Shown: one piece after another, positions 1 through 6,844 of the stretch
Layout: the number at the start of each line of letters is the position of its first letter
Position numbering within the stretch: the first letter of the stretch is position 1
Assembly (NCBI GenBank): GCA_040905045.1
Contig: JBBDSH010000090.1
Coordinates: forward strand, 1-18,119
DNA from: JBBDSH01 sp040905045
GTDB lineage: Bacteria > Pseudomonadota > Gammaproteobacteria > Eutrophobiales > Eutrophobiaceae
Length of the DNA stretch: 18,119 nt
Direction of reading: 5' to 3'
The notes under the pieces: model-generated
Told to the model about the DNA's origin: nothing
Databases searched by the model: none
What the model saw: the letters and a program-made list of their open reading frames with translations, nothing else
Translations under genes and position numbers: made by a program

Positions 1-68
1 GCAGTTGCCTGCTGCTGCCGGAGGAAAGCAGTGATTGTAAATACGTTGTAATGCCCATGCGATTGTGA
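1..68 (+). CDS. dnaN: DNA polymerase III sliding clamp (beta subunit), 3' end only
   Basis: Reading from base 3, the last 21 codons give a tail ending YVVMPMRL and a TGA stop at 66-68. That ending is the highly conserved C-terminus of the DnaN beta clamp, the ring that tethers DNA polymerase III to DNA and binds partner proteins through a pocket formed partly by these last residues. The gene enters from outside the window. recF follows after 6 nt, as expected for the dnaA-dnaN-recF-gyrB order near oriC. The fragment is short, but the terminal motif and the neighbour agree. Confidence 0.9.
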   Translation, partial: SCLLLPEESSDCKYVVMPMRL

Positions 69-74
69 CCCTGC

Positions 75-1163
75 ATGTATCTGGAATGGTTGCAGACCGG
101 AAATGTAAGAAATCTGCAGCAGATACGAATCGACCCGGGCCCTGGTCTGAATATTTTCACCGGGCGAAATGCCAGCGGTAAAACAGCCATTCTGGAATCA
201 CTGTATTTGTTGGGCCGGGCCCGATCCTTCCGTACTCCCCGTATCCAGGAGGTTATCAGCAGAGAACAGGAAACCCTGCATGTCAGTGCCGGCGTGATGT
301 ACTCAAGTTCCGGGCTCCGTGTGACCACTGGCCTGGAAAAAGGGCGCGGGCAGGTAACAATTCGCTACAATGGCTCCCCCGTTCGGACTGTCTCCGAGCA
401 AGCCAGGTATTTACCATTGGTCCTGGTCACTCCGGACAGCCACTATCTGGTGACAGGCACGCCCAAACAGCGGCGACACTGGCTGGATTGGGCTATGTTT
501 CACGTGGAACCTTCCTATCTTGAGGCCTGGCGGGATTATTTCAGGGCATTACGACATCGTAACAGCCTGTTGAAATCGGGTGTCCGCGACCCCGGGGCTT
601 ACCGTGGTTGGGAAGCGAGCATGGGAAAGGCCGCCGCTGAATTGGCACGATTGCGGAGTGAATTTATCGAGGAATTGGAGTCGGCACTGGACGAAGCGCC
701 CGCAACATTCCTGGAAGGCCCGGATGTTGCGGTACAACATAAATCAGGCTGGGCGGCACCATTAAATGAATTTACGGATTTCCTGGCAGAGGCCAGAAAT
801 CAGGACCGGGAAGCGGGATTTACCCGTTATGGACCGCACCGCGCCGATCTGGCCTTCTCTGTTGAGAACATACCCATTTCCAGCCTCTTTTCCCGGGGCC
901 AGATTAAAATGTTCGTATGCCGGTTGATTATGGCGGAAGCTCGTGTTTTGGCGCGCATGGTCGGAGAGACGCCTTTATTTCTGCAGGATGACTATACGGC
1001 GGAGCTGGATAACGAGGCCTGTGAACGCCTCCTGTCGGGGTTGAGCGACCAGGGCTGGCAATGTTTTGTGAATGCCACGGAGGCTCGGCAGGAAAGCATT
1101 TTGAATGGAAATATCCGCAGGTTCCACGTGGAACACGGCAGGGTTACAAAAGTGGTAGAATAG
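75..1163 (+). CDS. recF: DNA replication and repair protein RecF
   Basis: A 362-residue SMC-like ATPase of usual RecF length. With RecO and RecR it loads RecA onto gapped, SSB-coated DNA. The Walker A motif GRNASGKT is at residues 30-37, the ABC-type signature region with SRGQ is near residues 272-275, and Walker B with the acidic pair D305-D306 (LQDDYTAELD) lies near the C-terminus. The ATG at 75 lies 6 nt after the dnaN stop; the N-terminus YLEWLQTGNVRNLQ aligns with the RecF start (strand followed by FRN), so this start is good although no strong Shine-Dalgarno is visible. Likely co-transcribed with dnaN. Unusual content: two parS-like palindromes lie inside the gene and encode the FHVE stretches at its middle and at its C-terminus. 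Confidence 0.96.
   Translation: MYLEWLQTGNVRNLQQIRIDPGPGLNIFTGRNASGKTAILESLYLLGRARSFRTPRIQEVISREQETLHVSAGVMYSSSGLRVTTGLEKGRGQVTIRYNGSPVRTVSEQARYLPLVLVTPDSHYLVTGTPKQRRHWLDWAMFHVEPSYLEAWRDYFRALRHRNSLLKSGVRDPGAYRGWEASMGKAAAELARLRSEFIEELESALDEAPATFLEGPDVAVQHKSGWAAPLNEFTDFLAEARNQDREAGFTRYGPHRADLAFSVENIPISSLFSRGQIKMFVCRLIMAEARVLARMVGETPLFLQDDYTAELDNEACERLLSGLSDQGWQCFVNATEARQESILNGNIRRFHVEHGRVTKVVE
496..511. promoter_or_regulatory. ParB-binding parS-like site (one mismatch in core)
   Basis: The 16-mer TGTTTCACGTGGAACC within recF matches the chromosomal parS consensus (TGTTtCACGTGaAACa type). It differs by one base from the pseudomonad form TGTTCCACGTGGAACC. It encodes FHVEP of RecF. parS sites cluster near oriC, where ParB nucleates and spreads for origin segregation; the dnaN-recF-gyrB context fits. 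The match is read directly; the function is inferred. Confidence 0.75.
1120..1135. promoter_or_regulatory. ParB-binding parS site (perfect palindromic core)
   Basis: Bases 1121-1134 are the perfect 14-bp palindrome GTTCCACGTGGAAC. Read on the minus strand, the 16-mer is TGTTCCACGTGGAACC, which to my recollection is the Pseudomonas parS sequence. It sits in the last 15 codons of recF (FHVEH), about 620 bp from the first site. A 14-bp palindrome of this exact sequence is very unlikely by chance, and the origin-proximal position supports parS. Confidence 0.85.
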
Positions 1164-1184
1164 ATTAGTTATTAATGAGACCGG

Positions 1185-1314
1185 AAGTATCCAGGCATTC
1201 CTCTGTGGGACACGCTGTGAATACGTCCCCCGGATCCAGTCCGGGGCAGGCTCTGTACGCTCGACGGCCGCATCCCTGCGGCCGACGGTCCCACAGAGGA
1301 ATGCCTGGATACTT
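1185..1314. repeat. 130-bp palindromic element (MITE/REP-like) in the recF-gyrB gap
   Basis: Perfect 27-bp terminal inverted repeats at 1185-1211 and 1288-1314 enclose two perfect internal hairpins: CCCCGGA/TCCGGGG (1228-1234 and 1240-1246) and CGGCCGCA/TGCGGCCG (1265-1272 and 1277-1284). No coding capacity is visible. The layout resembles non-autonomous dispersed palindromic elements of Gammaproteobacteria; family membership is inferred. The arms include the core TCCTCTGTGG, shared with repeats at 3776 and 3844. It ends 32 nt before gyrB and so occupies most of the gyrB 5' region, where a promoter might be expected. Confidence 0.8.
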
Positions 1315-1346
1315 ATTACCTGCTTAATAATTCCAGGGAACCAAGC

Positions 1347-3752
1347 ATGACCGACGAAAATATTTACGACTCCACCCGAATCAAGGTCCTTAAGGGGCTG
1401 GATGCGGTACGCAAACGGCCCGGTATGTATATTGGCGATACCGAAGACGGTACCGGGTTGCATCACATGGTGTTCGAGGTGGTGGATAACAGCGTCGACG
1501 AGGCTATGGCCGGGTATTGCAGCGAGGTGCGGGTGATCATCCATACCGATGAGTCCGTGACGGTTACCGATAATGGCCGCGGCATTCCGGTGGATCATCA
1601 TGCGGAAGAGGGCCGGTCCGCCGCCGAGGTCATCATGACGGTACTGCATGCCGGCGGCAAGTTTGATGACAATTCCTACAAGGTTTCCGGCGGCCTCCAT
1701 GGTGTCGGTGTTTCCGTGGTGAACGCCCTTTCCGATCGTCTTTCCCTGACCATTTACCGGGAAGGCCACTGTTACAAGCAGGAATACCGAAACGGCGAGC
1801 CGCAAAGCCCGCTGCAGGAAGTCGGTCCGTCGGACAGAAGCGGCACGGAAATCCGGTTCCTGCCCAGCTCCAATGTCTTTCAGAACATCGAGTTCCATTA
1901 CGATATTCTTGCCAAGCGCCTGCGGGAGCTCTCCTTCCTGAATTCCGGCGTACGTATCGAGCTGCAGGACGAACGTACGGGCAAGCAGGATTTATTCGAG
2001 TACAAGGGCGGGATCAACTCTTTCGTTCAACACCTGAACCGTAATAAAACGCCGTTGCATCCCTCTGTCATCGATATCGATACGGAAAGGGAGGGGGTTT
2101 ATGTTCAGCTGGCCATGCAATGGAATGATTCCTACCAGGAGAATATTTTCTGTTTTACCAACAATATTCCCCAGAGCGACGGCGGCACCCATCTGGCCGG
2201 TCTGCGGGGGGCGCTGACCCGCAGCTTCAATCACTATATAGAAAGCGAAGGACTGGCGGCCCGGGCCAAGGTGCAGGTCACTGGAGACGATGTTCGTGAG
2301 GGCCTGACCGCGGTACTCTCGATCAAGGTGCCGGATCCCAAGTTTTCCTCGCAGACCAAGCACAAACTGGTTTCCAGTGAAGTAAAATCGGCGGTGGAAT
2401 CCAGCGTCTCCGAGAAAATCCAGGAATTCCTGGTGGAAAAACCGTCGGAGGCCCGGGTTATCTGCGACAAGATCATCGAAGCGGCCCGGGCCCGGGAAGC
2501 GGCGCGCAAGGCACGGGATCTGACCCGCCGCAAAACCGCCCTGGACGTGGCCGGGCTACCGGGCAAGCTGGCGGATTGCCAGGAAAAGGATCCGTCCAAA
2601 TCGGAGCTGTTCCTGGTGGAGGGCGATTCCGCCGGCGGCTCGGCGAAACAGGGCCGGGATCGCAAAAACCAGGCAATTTTGCCGCTGAAGGGCAAGATCC
2701 TGAACGTGGAGAAGGCCCGCTTTGATAAAATGCTGTCCTCGGCGGAAGTGGGTACGTTGATTACCGCGCTGGGATGCGGCATCGGCAAGGACGAATTCGA
2801 TATCAACAAACTGCGTTATCATCGCATCATTATCATGACGGACGCCGACGTGGACGGATCCCACATCCGTACACTGCTGTTGACGTTCTTTTACCGGCAA
2901 ATGCCGGAATTAATTGAAGGCGGTTATGTGTATATCGCCCAGCCGCCGCTGTACAAGCTGAAGAAAGGCAAGACGGAGCGCTATCTCAAGGACGATGCCG
3001 AAAGAGACGCCTACCTGATGGAAATGGCGCTCAAGGATGCGTCACTGGTGCCTGTTGCCGGCGCCGAGCCGGTCGCCGGAGAAGCGTTGGTGGATTTGTC
3101 GCGGCATTATCTGACCATGAACCGGGAACGGGCGCGCCTGGAAAAACGTTATCATCCGGGTATTCTGGAAGTGATCCGCGTTATGCCGCCCTTGACGCAG
3201 GAAGCCCTGGGGGATCGGGGCACGGTTGAAAAGTGGTTTGATGATGTTCGTGAGCGCTTACAATCCAGCGCAACACGCAGTGCCGTCTATATGGTGGAGA
3301 TCTTCGAAGACGGCCCCGGGGAATTCGGCGGCAAAATCACCCTTAATCTTCACGGTGCCGAGTCCATTAACGTGTTCAACGTGGAGTTTTTCAAGTCCCG
3401 CGAGTATGCACGGTTTTCCGCTCTCGAGGCTCAGCACCGGTTGCAGGACGCCCTCATCCGGCGCGGCGAAAAGGCACAGCCCGTCGCTTCCCTGAAACAG
3501 GCGTTCGACTGGTTGCTGGACGAGGCGGCTCAGGGTGCGCATATCCAGCGTTACAAGGGGCTGGGCGAGATGAATCCGGAGCAGCTCTGGGAAACCACCA
3601 TGTCCGAAGAAAGCCGCCGCTTGTCGCAGGTCCGTATCGAAGACGCCGTGGCGGCCGATGAAATCTTCACCACGCTGATGGGCGACCAGGTGGAGCCGCG
3701 CAGAGAGTTTATCGAACGCAACGCCCTGTCAGTCGAGAACCTCGACACTTAA
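1347..3752 (+). CDS. gyrB: DNA gyrase subunit B
   Basis: An 801-residue ATPase subunit of the A2B2 type II topoisomerase that introduces negative supercoils. The N-terminal GHKL ATPase domain has E44, N48 (EVVDNSVDEA) and D75 with NGRGIP. The Toprim domain has E425 in EGDSAGGSAKQGRDR and the metal-binding D499/D501/D503 in DADVDGSHIRTLLLTFFYR. The C-terminal QRYKGLGEMNPEQLWETTM motif (GyrA contact) is intact. The length of about 800, with an insert of roughly 170 residues after Toprim, is the proteobacterial (E. coli-like) form. The ATG at 1347 has GGGA about 8 nt upstream. A 183-bp gap with a palindromic element separates it from recF, so it may have its own promoter. It converges on comF. 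Confidence 0.98.
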   Translation: MTDENIYDSTRIKVLKGLDAVRKRPGMYIGDTEDGTGLHHMVFEVVDNSVDEAMAGYCSEVRVIIHTDESVTVTDNGRGIPVDHHAEEGRSAAEVIMTVLHAGGKFDDNSYKVSGGLHGVGVSVVNALSDRLSLTIYREGHCYKQEYRNGEPQSPLQEVGPSDRSGTEIRFLPSSNVFQNIEFHYDILAKRLRELSFLNSGVRIELQDERTGKQDLFEYKGGINSFVQHLNRNKTPLHPSVIDIDTEREGVYVQLAMQWNDSYQENIFCFTNNIPQSDGGTHLAGLRGALTRSFNHYIESEGLAARAKVQVTGDDVREGLTAVLSIKVPDPKFSSQTKHKLVSSEVKSAVESSVSEKIQEFLVEKPSEARVICDKIIEAARAREAARKARDLTRRKTALDVAGLPGKLADCQEKDPSKSELFLVEGDSAGGSAKQGRDRKNQAILPLKGKILNVEKARFDKMLSSAEVGTLITALGCGIGKDEFDINKLRYHRIIIMTDADVDGSHIRTLLLTFFYRQMPELIEGGYVYIAQPPLYKLKKGKTERYLKDDAERDAYLMEMALKDASLVPVAGAEPVAGEALVDLSRHYLTMNRERARLEKRYHPGILEVIRVMPPLTQEALGDRGTVEKWFDDVRERLQSSATRSAVYMVEIFEDGPGEFGGKITLNLHGAESINVFNVEFFKSREYARFSALEAQHRLQDALIRRGEKAQPVASLKQAFDWLLDEAAQGAHIQRYKGLGEMNPEQLWETTMSEESRRLSQVRIEDAVAADEIFTTLMGDQVEPRREFIERNALSVENLDT

Positions 3753-3774
3753 TCGCCAACTTTTATAGAGGATC

Positions 3775-3856
3775 TGCCACAGAGGACACAGAGAACCACA
3801 GAGAAAATGAAAAACGAACAACACAATTATTATTCGTATCCAAGTCCTCTGTGGCA
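3775..3856. repeat. Inverted pair of CACAGAG-type repeats between gyrB and comF
   Basis: A perfect 13-bp inverted repeat, TGCCACAGAGGAC (3775-3787) and its complement (3844-3856), with 56 nt between the arms. The left arm continues into an imperfect tandem of the CACAGAG core through about 3806 (CACAGAG-GA-CACAGAG-AAC-CACAGAG). The same tandem recurs at 17354-17384. It lies between the convergent gyrB and comF 3' ends. The loop is too long and the U-tract too weak for a classical terminator. Confidence 0.75.
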
Positions 3857-3867
3857 ATTCCTTTGTT

Positions 3868-3902
3868 CTTGTAACTTGTAACTTATGACTTGTAACTTGT
3901 TA
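3868..3902. repeat. Heptanucleotide tandem array (CTTGTAA type), 5 units
   Basis: Five consecutive 7-bp units read CTTGTAA, CTTGTAA, CTTATGA, CTTGTAA, CTTGTTA. The array abuts the comF stop codon (3903-3905). A second array of the same type is at 13598-13625. Confidence 0.85.
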
Positions 3903-4589
3903 CTAAGCCCTTGCCAGCACCCAGACTTGAATCTCCTTTGTCCCCGTCCGGCGCAACAGGCGTGCCAGTTCCGATACGGTTGCGCCTGTCGTAAACACAT
4001 CATCCACAATGGCGACGGATCGGTATGGATTGCCCCGGTTCAGGGAAAATGCCGCCCTGAGGTTGCGCCGGCGTTCCCGGGGTGCCAGCAAAGCCTGTTC
4101 ACGCGTGGCTTTGTGCCGGCGCAGTAACCGGTCATCGATGGGTATGCCCAATTCACCTTTCAGACGCCTGGCGATTTCCTGTGACTGGTTAAAGCCCCGC
4201 CGGCAAAGACGGCCGAAGTGCAGCGGCACCGGCAGCATGGCCTGGGGCGTGTTGCGTGATTGTCCGCGGACACGTTCGGCCAGCGCCGGCGTCAGGGATT
4301 TCGCCACAATGAGCGTGTTTCGGTATTTGAAGGCGCGGATCAGGTTATCAACCGGATAGGCGTACTCGTAGGCGGACAGTATCTGATCGTAAGGCGGTTT
4401 TCTGTTTTGGCAACGGCCGCAAAGGTCCGTCGTTGTCTGTTTTGCCCCGCAAGAGGGACAGGCGACTCCGCTGCCGGGTAGATCGGCCAGGCAGCCGCTG
4501 CACAGGGTCCCGGATTGCGGTTCCGGGGCGCCGCACAAGAGGCAGGAAACCGGCATGACCGCGCCGAAAAGTTGGCGTACAATTTCCAT
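3903..4589 (-). CDS. comF: ComF family phosphoribosyltransferase-like protein
   Basis: 228 residues from the preferred ATG at 4589. The N-terminus has four CxxC pairs (C16/C19, C30/C33, C44/C47, C57/C60), the double zinc-finger of ComF/GntX proteins. The C-terminal half is a type I phosphoribosyltransferase fold with the PRPP-binding loop VAIVDDVFTTGAT (D196-D197, T200-T204). ComF is needed for DNA uptake in naturally competent bacteria; GntX-type members are linked to use of DNA as nutrient. The enzymatic substrate is unknown. An in-frame ATG at 4628 would add 13 residues, but AAGGAAAG lies about 6 nt upstream of 4589, so the shorter form is favoured. It is divergent from bioB, a common gammaproteobacterial arrangement. 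Its ribosome-binding site lies inside the candidate biotin operator. Confidence 0.92.
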   Translation of the reverse strand: MEIVRQLFGAVMPVSCLLCGAPEPQSGTLCSGCLADLPGSGVACPSCGAKQTTTDLCGRCQNRKPPYDQILSAYEYAYPVDNLIRAFKYRNTLIVAKSLTPALAERVRGQSRNTPQAMLPVPLHFGRLCRRGFNQSQEIARRLKGELGIPIDDRLLRRHKATREQALLAPRERRRNLRAAFSLNRGNPYRSVAIVDDVFTTGATVSELARLLRRTGTKEIQVWVLARA

Positions 4590-4621
4590 TGTTAACTTTC
4601 CTTGTTTAAAAAGGTTAACAG
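4589..4621. promoter_or_regulatory. Candidate BirA biotin operator between comF and bioB
   Basis: TGTTAAC (4590-4596) and GTTAACA (4614-4620) are perfect 7-bp inverted arms 17 nt apart; the extended halves are TTGTTAACT and GGTTAACAG with 15 nt between. BirA operators described for bacteria have the form TTGTAAACC-N14/15-GGTTTACAA, with TTGTTAAC-N-GTTAACAA variants. It lies in the divergent comF/bioB gap, 48 nt before the bioB start, where repression by biotinyl-AMP-bound BirA would be expected. The sequence match is direct; binding is inferred. Confidence 0.78.
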
Positions 4622-4669
4622 CGTCCAACGGACGTTGTGTTTTTCAATCCAACAAAAAATGAGAATGCC

Positions 4670-5656
4670 ATGTCTGCCAACCTGAAGCCAGCCGAAGACC
4701 TGCAGCCGACCCCGGTGCTGCGCCATGACTGGAGCCTGGGTGAAGTGGAAGCACTGTTTGCGTTGCCTTTCAATGACCTGCTGTTCCGGGCCCATACGAT
4801 TCATCGCCATCACTTTAATCCCAATGAAGTCCAACTCAGTACTTTGTTGAATATCAAGTCGGGCGGCTGTCCCGAGGACTGCGCCTATTGTCCGCAAAGC
4901 GCCCGATACCATACCGGCGTGGATAATGAAGCCATGCTGAGTTGTGACGATGTGCTGGCGGCGGCCCGATCGGCGCGGCAAATGGGTGCGACACGGTTTT
5001 GCATGGGCGGGGCCTGGCGATCGCCGAAGGAAAAGGATTTCACCCGCGTCCTGGACATGGTGCGGGCCGTGAACGATATGGGCATGGAATCCTGCGCCAC
5101 GCTGGGAATGTTGACGGCGGAACAGGCGCAACGGCTCAAGGAAGCGGGCCTGGAGTTCTACAATCACAACCTGGATACCTCGCCGGAATATTACGGCGAT
5201 ATCATCAGCACCCGGGATTACCAGGATCGTCTTGATACTCTGCAGCATGTCAGGGAGGCGGGCCTCCGTGTCTGTTGCGGCGGCATTATCGGCATGGGGG
5301 AGGCGTCAAGGGACCGGGCCGGACTGTTATTGACCCTTGCCAACCTGGACGAACATCCGGAGAGCGTGCCCATCAATCTGCTGGTGCGGGTGGCGGGAAC
5401 GCCGCTGGCGGACGAGGAGGACATCAACCCTCTTGATATGGTGCGCACCATCGCCGTCGCCCGTATTTTGATGCCGGCGTCCTGGGTGCGCTTGTCGGCG
5501 GGCCGCACCGGCATGTCCGACGCCATACAGGCCCTGTGTTTCTTTGCCGGTGCCAACTCGGTGTTCTTCGGAGAGAAGCTGCTGACCACTGAAAATCCGC
5601 AAAAGGAAAAGGATCTGGCCCTGTTCGAACAACTCGGGTTGTCCCTGAAGCACTGA
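4670..5656 (+). CDS. bioB: Biotin synthase
   Basis: A 328-residue radical SAM enzyme that inserts sulfur into dethiobiotin to make biotin. The [4Fe-4S] motif is C67-x3-C71-x2-C74 (CPEDCAYCPQS). The auxiliary [2Fe-2S] ligands C111, C142 and C202 or C203, and R274 (WVRLSAGR), are present, as is the YNHNLDTSPEYY motif. The usual GAAWR is GGAWR here, a mild change. The ATG at 4670 is preferred over an in-frame GTG at 4637, because homologues start shortly before this point and the extra residues (FFNPTKNENA) look like untranslated leader. First gene of the bio operon; bioF follows after 6 nt. A candidate BirA operator lies upstream. Confidence 0.97.
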   Translation: MSANLKPAEDLQPTPVLRHDWSLGEVEALFALPFNDLLFRAHTIHRHHFNPNEVQLSTLLNIKSGGCPEDCAYCPQSARYHTGVDNEAMLSCDDVLAAARSARQMGATRFCMGGAWRSPKEKDFTRVLDMVRAVNDMGMESCATLGMLTAEQAQRLKEAGLEFYNHNLDTSPEYYGDIISTRDYQDRLDTLQHVREAGLRVCCGGIIGMGEASRDRAGLLLTLANLDEHPESVPINLLVRVAGTPLADEEDINPLDMVRTIAVARILMPASWVRLSAGRTGMSDAIQALCFFAGANSVFFGEKLLTTENPQKEKDLALFEQLGLSLKH

Positions 5657-5662
5657 TCCCGC

Positions 5663-6844
5663 ATGAGCGGTAATCATGCAGACCGGGTTTCCGGCCTCGA
5701 GGCCGATCTGGCGCGGCGCAGTGAAGCGGGACTGTTACGACGGCAACAGGCAGTCAGCAGCCGGTCGGGGGTTGTCATCAGGCGCAATAACGAAGGCCTG
5801 GTCAATTTCTGCAGCAACGATTACCTGGGCCTTGCCTCCCACCCGTCCCTGATTCGTGCCTGGTCGCAGGCCGCGCAACGATACGGGATCGGTTCCGGCG
5901 CCTCGCCGCTGATCTGCGGCCGTTACGATATCCACGACGAACTGGAGCGCGCCCTGGCCCGGTTTACGGGACGAGAGAGGGCGCTGTTGTTTACGAGCGG
6001 CTACCAGGCCAATCTCGGCGCCATAACCGCGCTGGCGCACGGCCGCCGCGACCGGATCATCATGGATCGGCTTTGCCACGCTTCATTAATCGACGGCGCC
6101 CGGCAGAGCCGCGCGCAAATGCGGCGCTTTCCGCACGGGGACAGTAACGGCCTGGAGCGAATGCTTAAGGGAAACAACAGTGATTTCGCGCTGGTGGTCA
6201 GTGAGTCGGTCTTCAGCATGGACGGGGACATGGCGCCGCTGAAAACCTATGCCCGCCTGTGCAATCAATACGGCGCCCTGCTGTTTGTCGATGATGCCCA
6301 CGGTTTCGGCGTGTTGGGAAAGGACGGTCGCGGCGGTCTGGAACATTCGGGCCTGACGGCAAAAGAAGCGCCGCTGATGATGGCCACCTTCGGCAAGGCG
6401 CTGGGGGTATCGGGCGCGTTTGTCGCCGGCGACAACGTCCTGGTGGAGGCGCTGATCCAGTACGCCCGGCCGTATATCTACAGCACGGCCATGCCGCCGG
6501 CCGTGGCCGCGACCGTTCTTGCCGCGCTTGAATTGCTGCGGGAAGAAGCATGGCGGCGGCGTCATTTACAGGCACTGATCCAGCGCTATCGCGCCGGCGC
6601 CGGCCGGCGGGGGTTGCCGGTGATGGATTCATCGACGCCCATACAACCTTTGCTTATAGGGTCGTCAGGCAGGGCTTTGGAGGTTAGCGAGCAGTTACAA
6701 CAGCGGGGTTATTTTGTCGCCGCCATTCGTCCGCCGACCGTCCCGCAAAACAGTGCGCGGTTGCGTATCACCCTGACCGCGGAACACAGCGAGGAACAGG
6801 TGGACGGGCTGTTGTCGGCGCTGGAGGAAGCGGTGCATTTATGA
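5663..6844 (+). CDS. bioF: 8-amino-7-oxononanoate synthase (KAPA synthase)
   Basis: 393 residues. A PLP-dependent alpha-oxoamine synthase that condenses pimeloyl-ACP (or -CoA) with L-alanine to give KAPA. Family motifs in order: NFCSNDYLGLASHP, GSGASPLICGRYDIHDELE, DRLCHASLIDGARQS, SESVFSMDGDMAPL, the cofactor-binding DDAHGFGVLG, and the Schiff-base lysine K245 in TFGKALGVSGAFVAG. Length is normal. The ATG at 5663 follows the bioB stop by 6 nt. Its stop TGA overlaps the bioC start ATG (ATGA), which suggests translational coupling. No bioH lies between bioF and bioC, unlike many gammaproteobacterial bio operons. Confidence 0.96.
   Translation: MSGNHADRVSGLEADLARRSEAGLLRRQQAVSSRSGVVIRRNNEGLVNFCSNDYLGLASHPSLIRAWSQAAQRYGIGSGASPLICGRYDIHDELERALARFTGRERALLFTSGYQANLGAITALAHGRRDRIIMDRLCHASLIDGARQSRAQMRRFPHGDSNGLERMLKGNNSDFALVVSESVFSMDGDMAPLKTYARLCNQYGALLFVDDAHGFGVLGKDGRGGLEHSGLTAKEAPLMMATFGKALGVSGAFVAGDNVLVEALIQYARPYIYSTAMPPAVAATVLAALELLREEAWRRRHLQALIQRYRAGAGRRGLPVMDSSTPIQPLLIGSSGRALEVSEQLQQRGYFVAAIRPPTVPQNSARLRITLTAEHSEEQVDGLLSALEEAVHL

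Noticed and set aside
1..68. DnaA boxes or oriC in the window
   Set aside because: I found no TTATCCACA cluster or AT-rich unwinding region. The origin is presumably upstream of dnaA, outside the window.
975..1898. 307-codon minus-strand open frame across the recF end and gyrB start
   Set aside because: It is antisense to recF and gyrB and runs through the palindromic element; no domain is seen and composition is shadow-like.
3373..3388. TGTTCAACGTGGAGTT in gyrB as a third parS
   Set aside because: It departs from the consensus at several core positions and lacks the palindromic CACGTG centre.
3868..3902. Possible CRISPR-like array from regular short repeats
   Set aside because: Units are 7 bp with no spacers and no cas genes are present; this is a simple tandem repeat.
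4590..4628. Longer comF start at 4628 and longer bioB start (GTG at 4637)
   Set aside because: The shorter comF start has a clear AAGGAAAG site and the bioB extension encodes an atypical leader. The longer starts would put coding sequence across the operator or leader.
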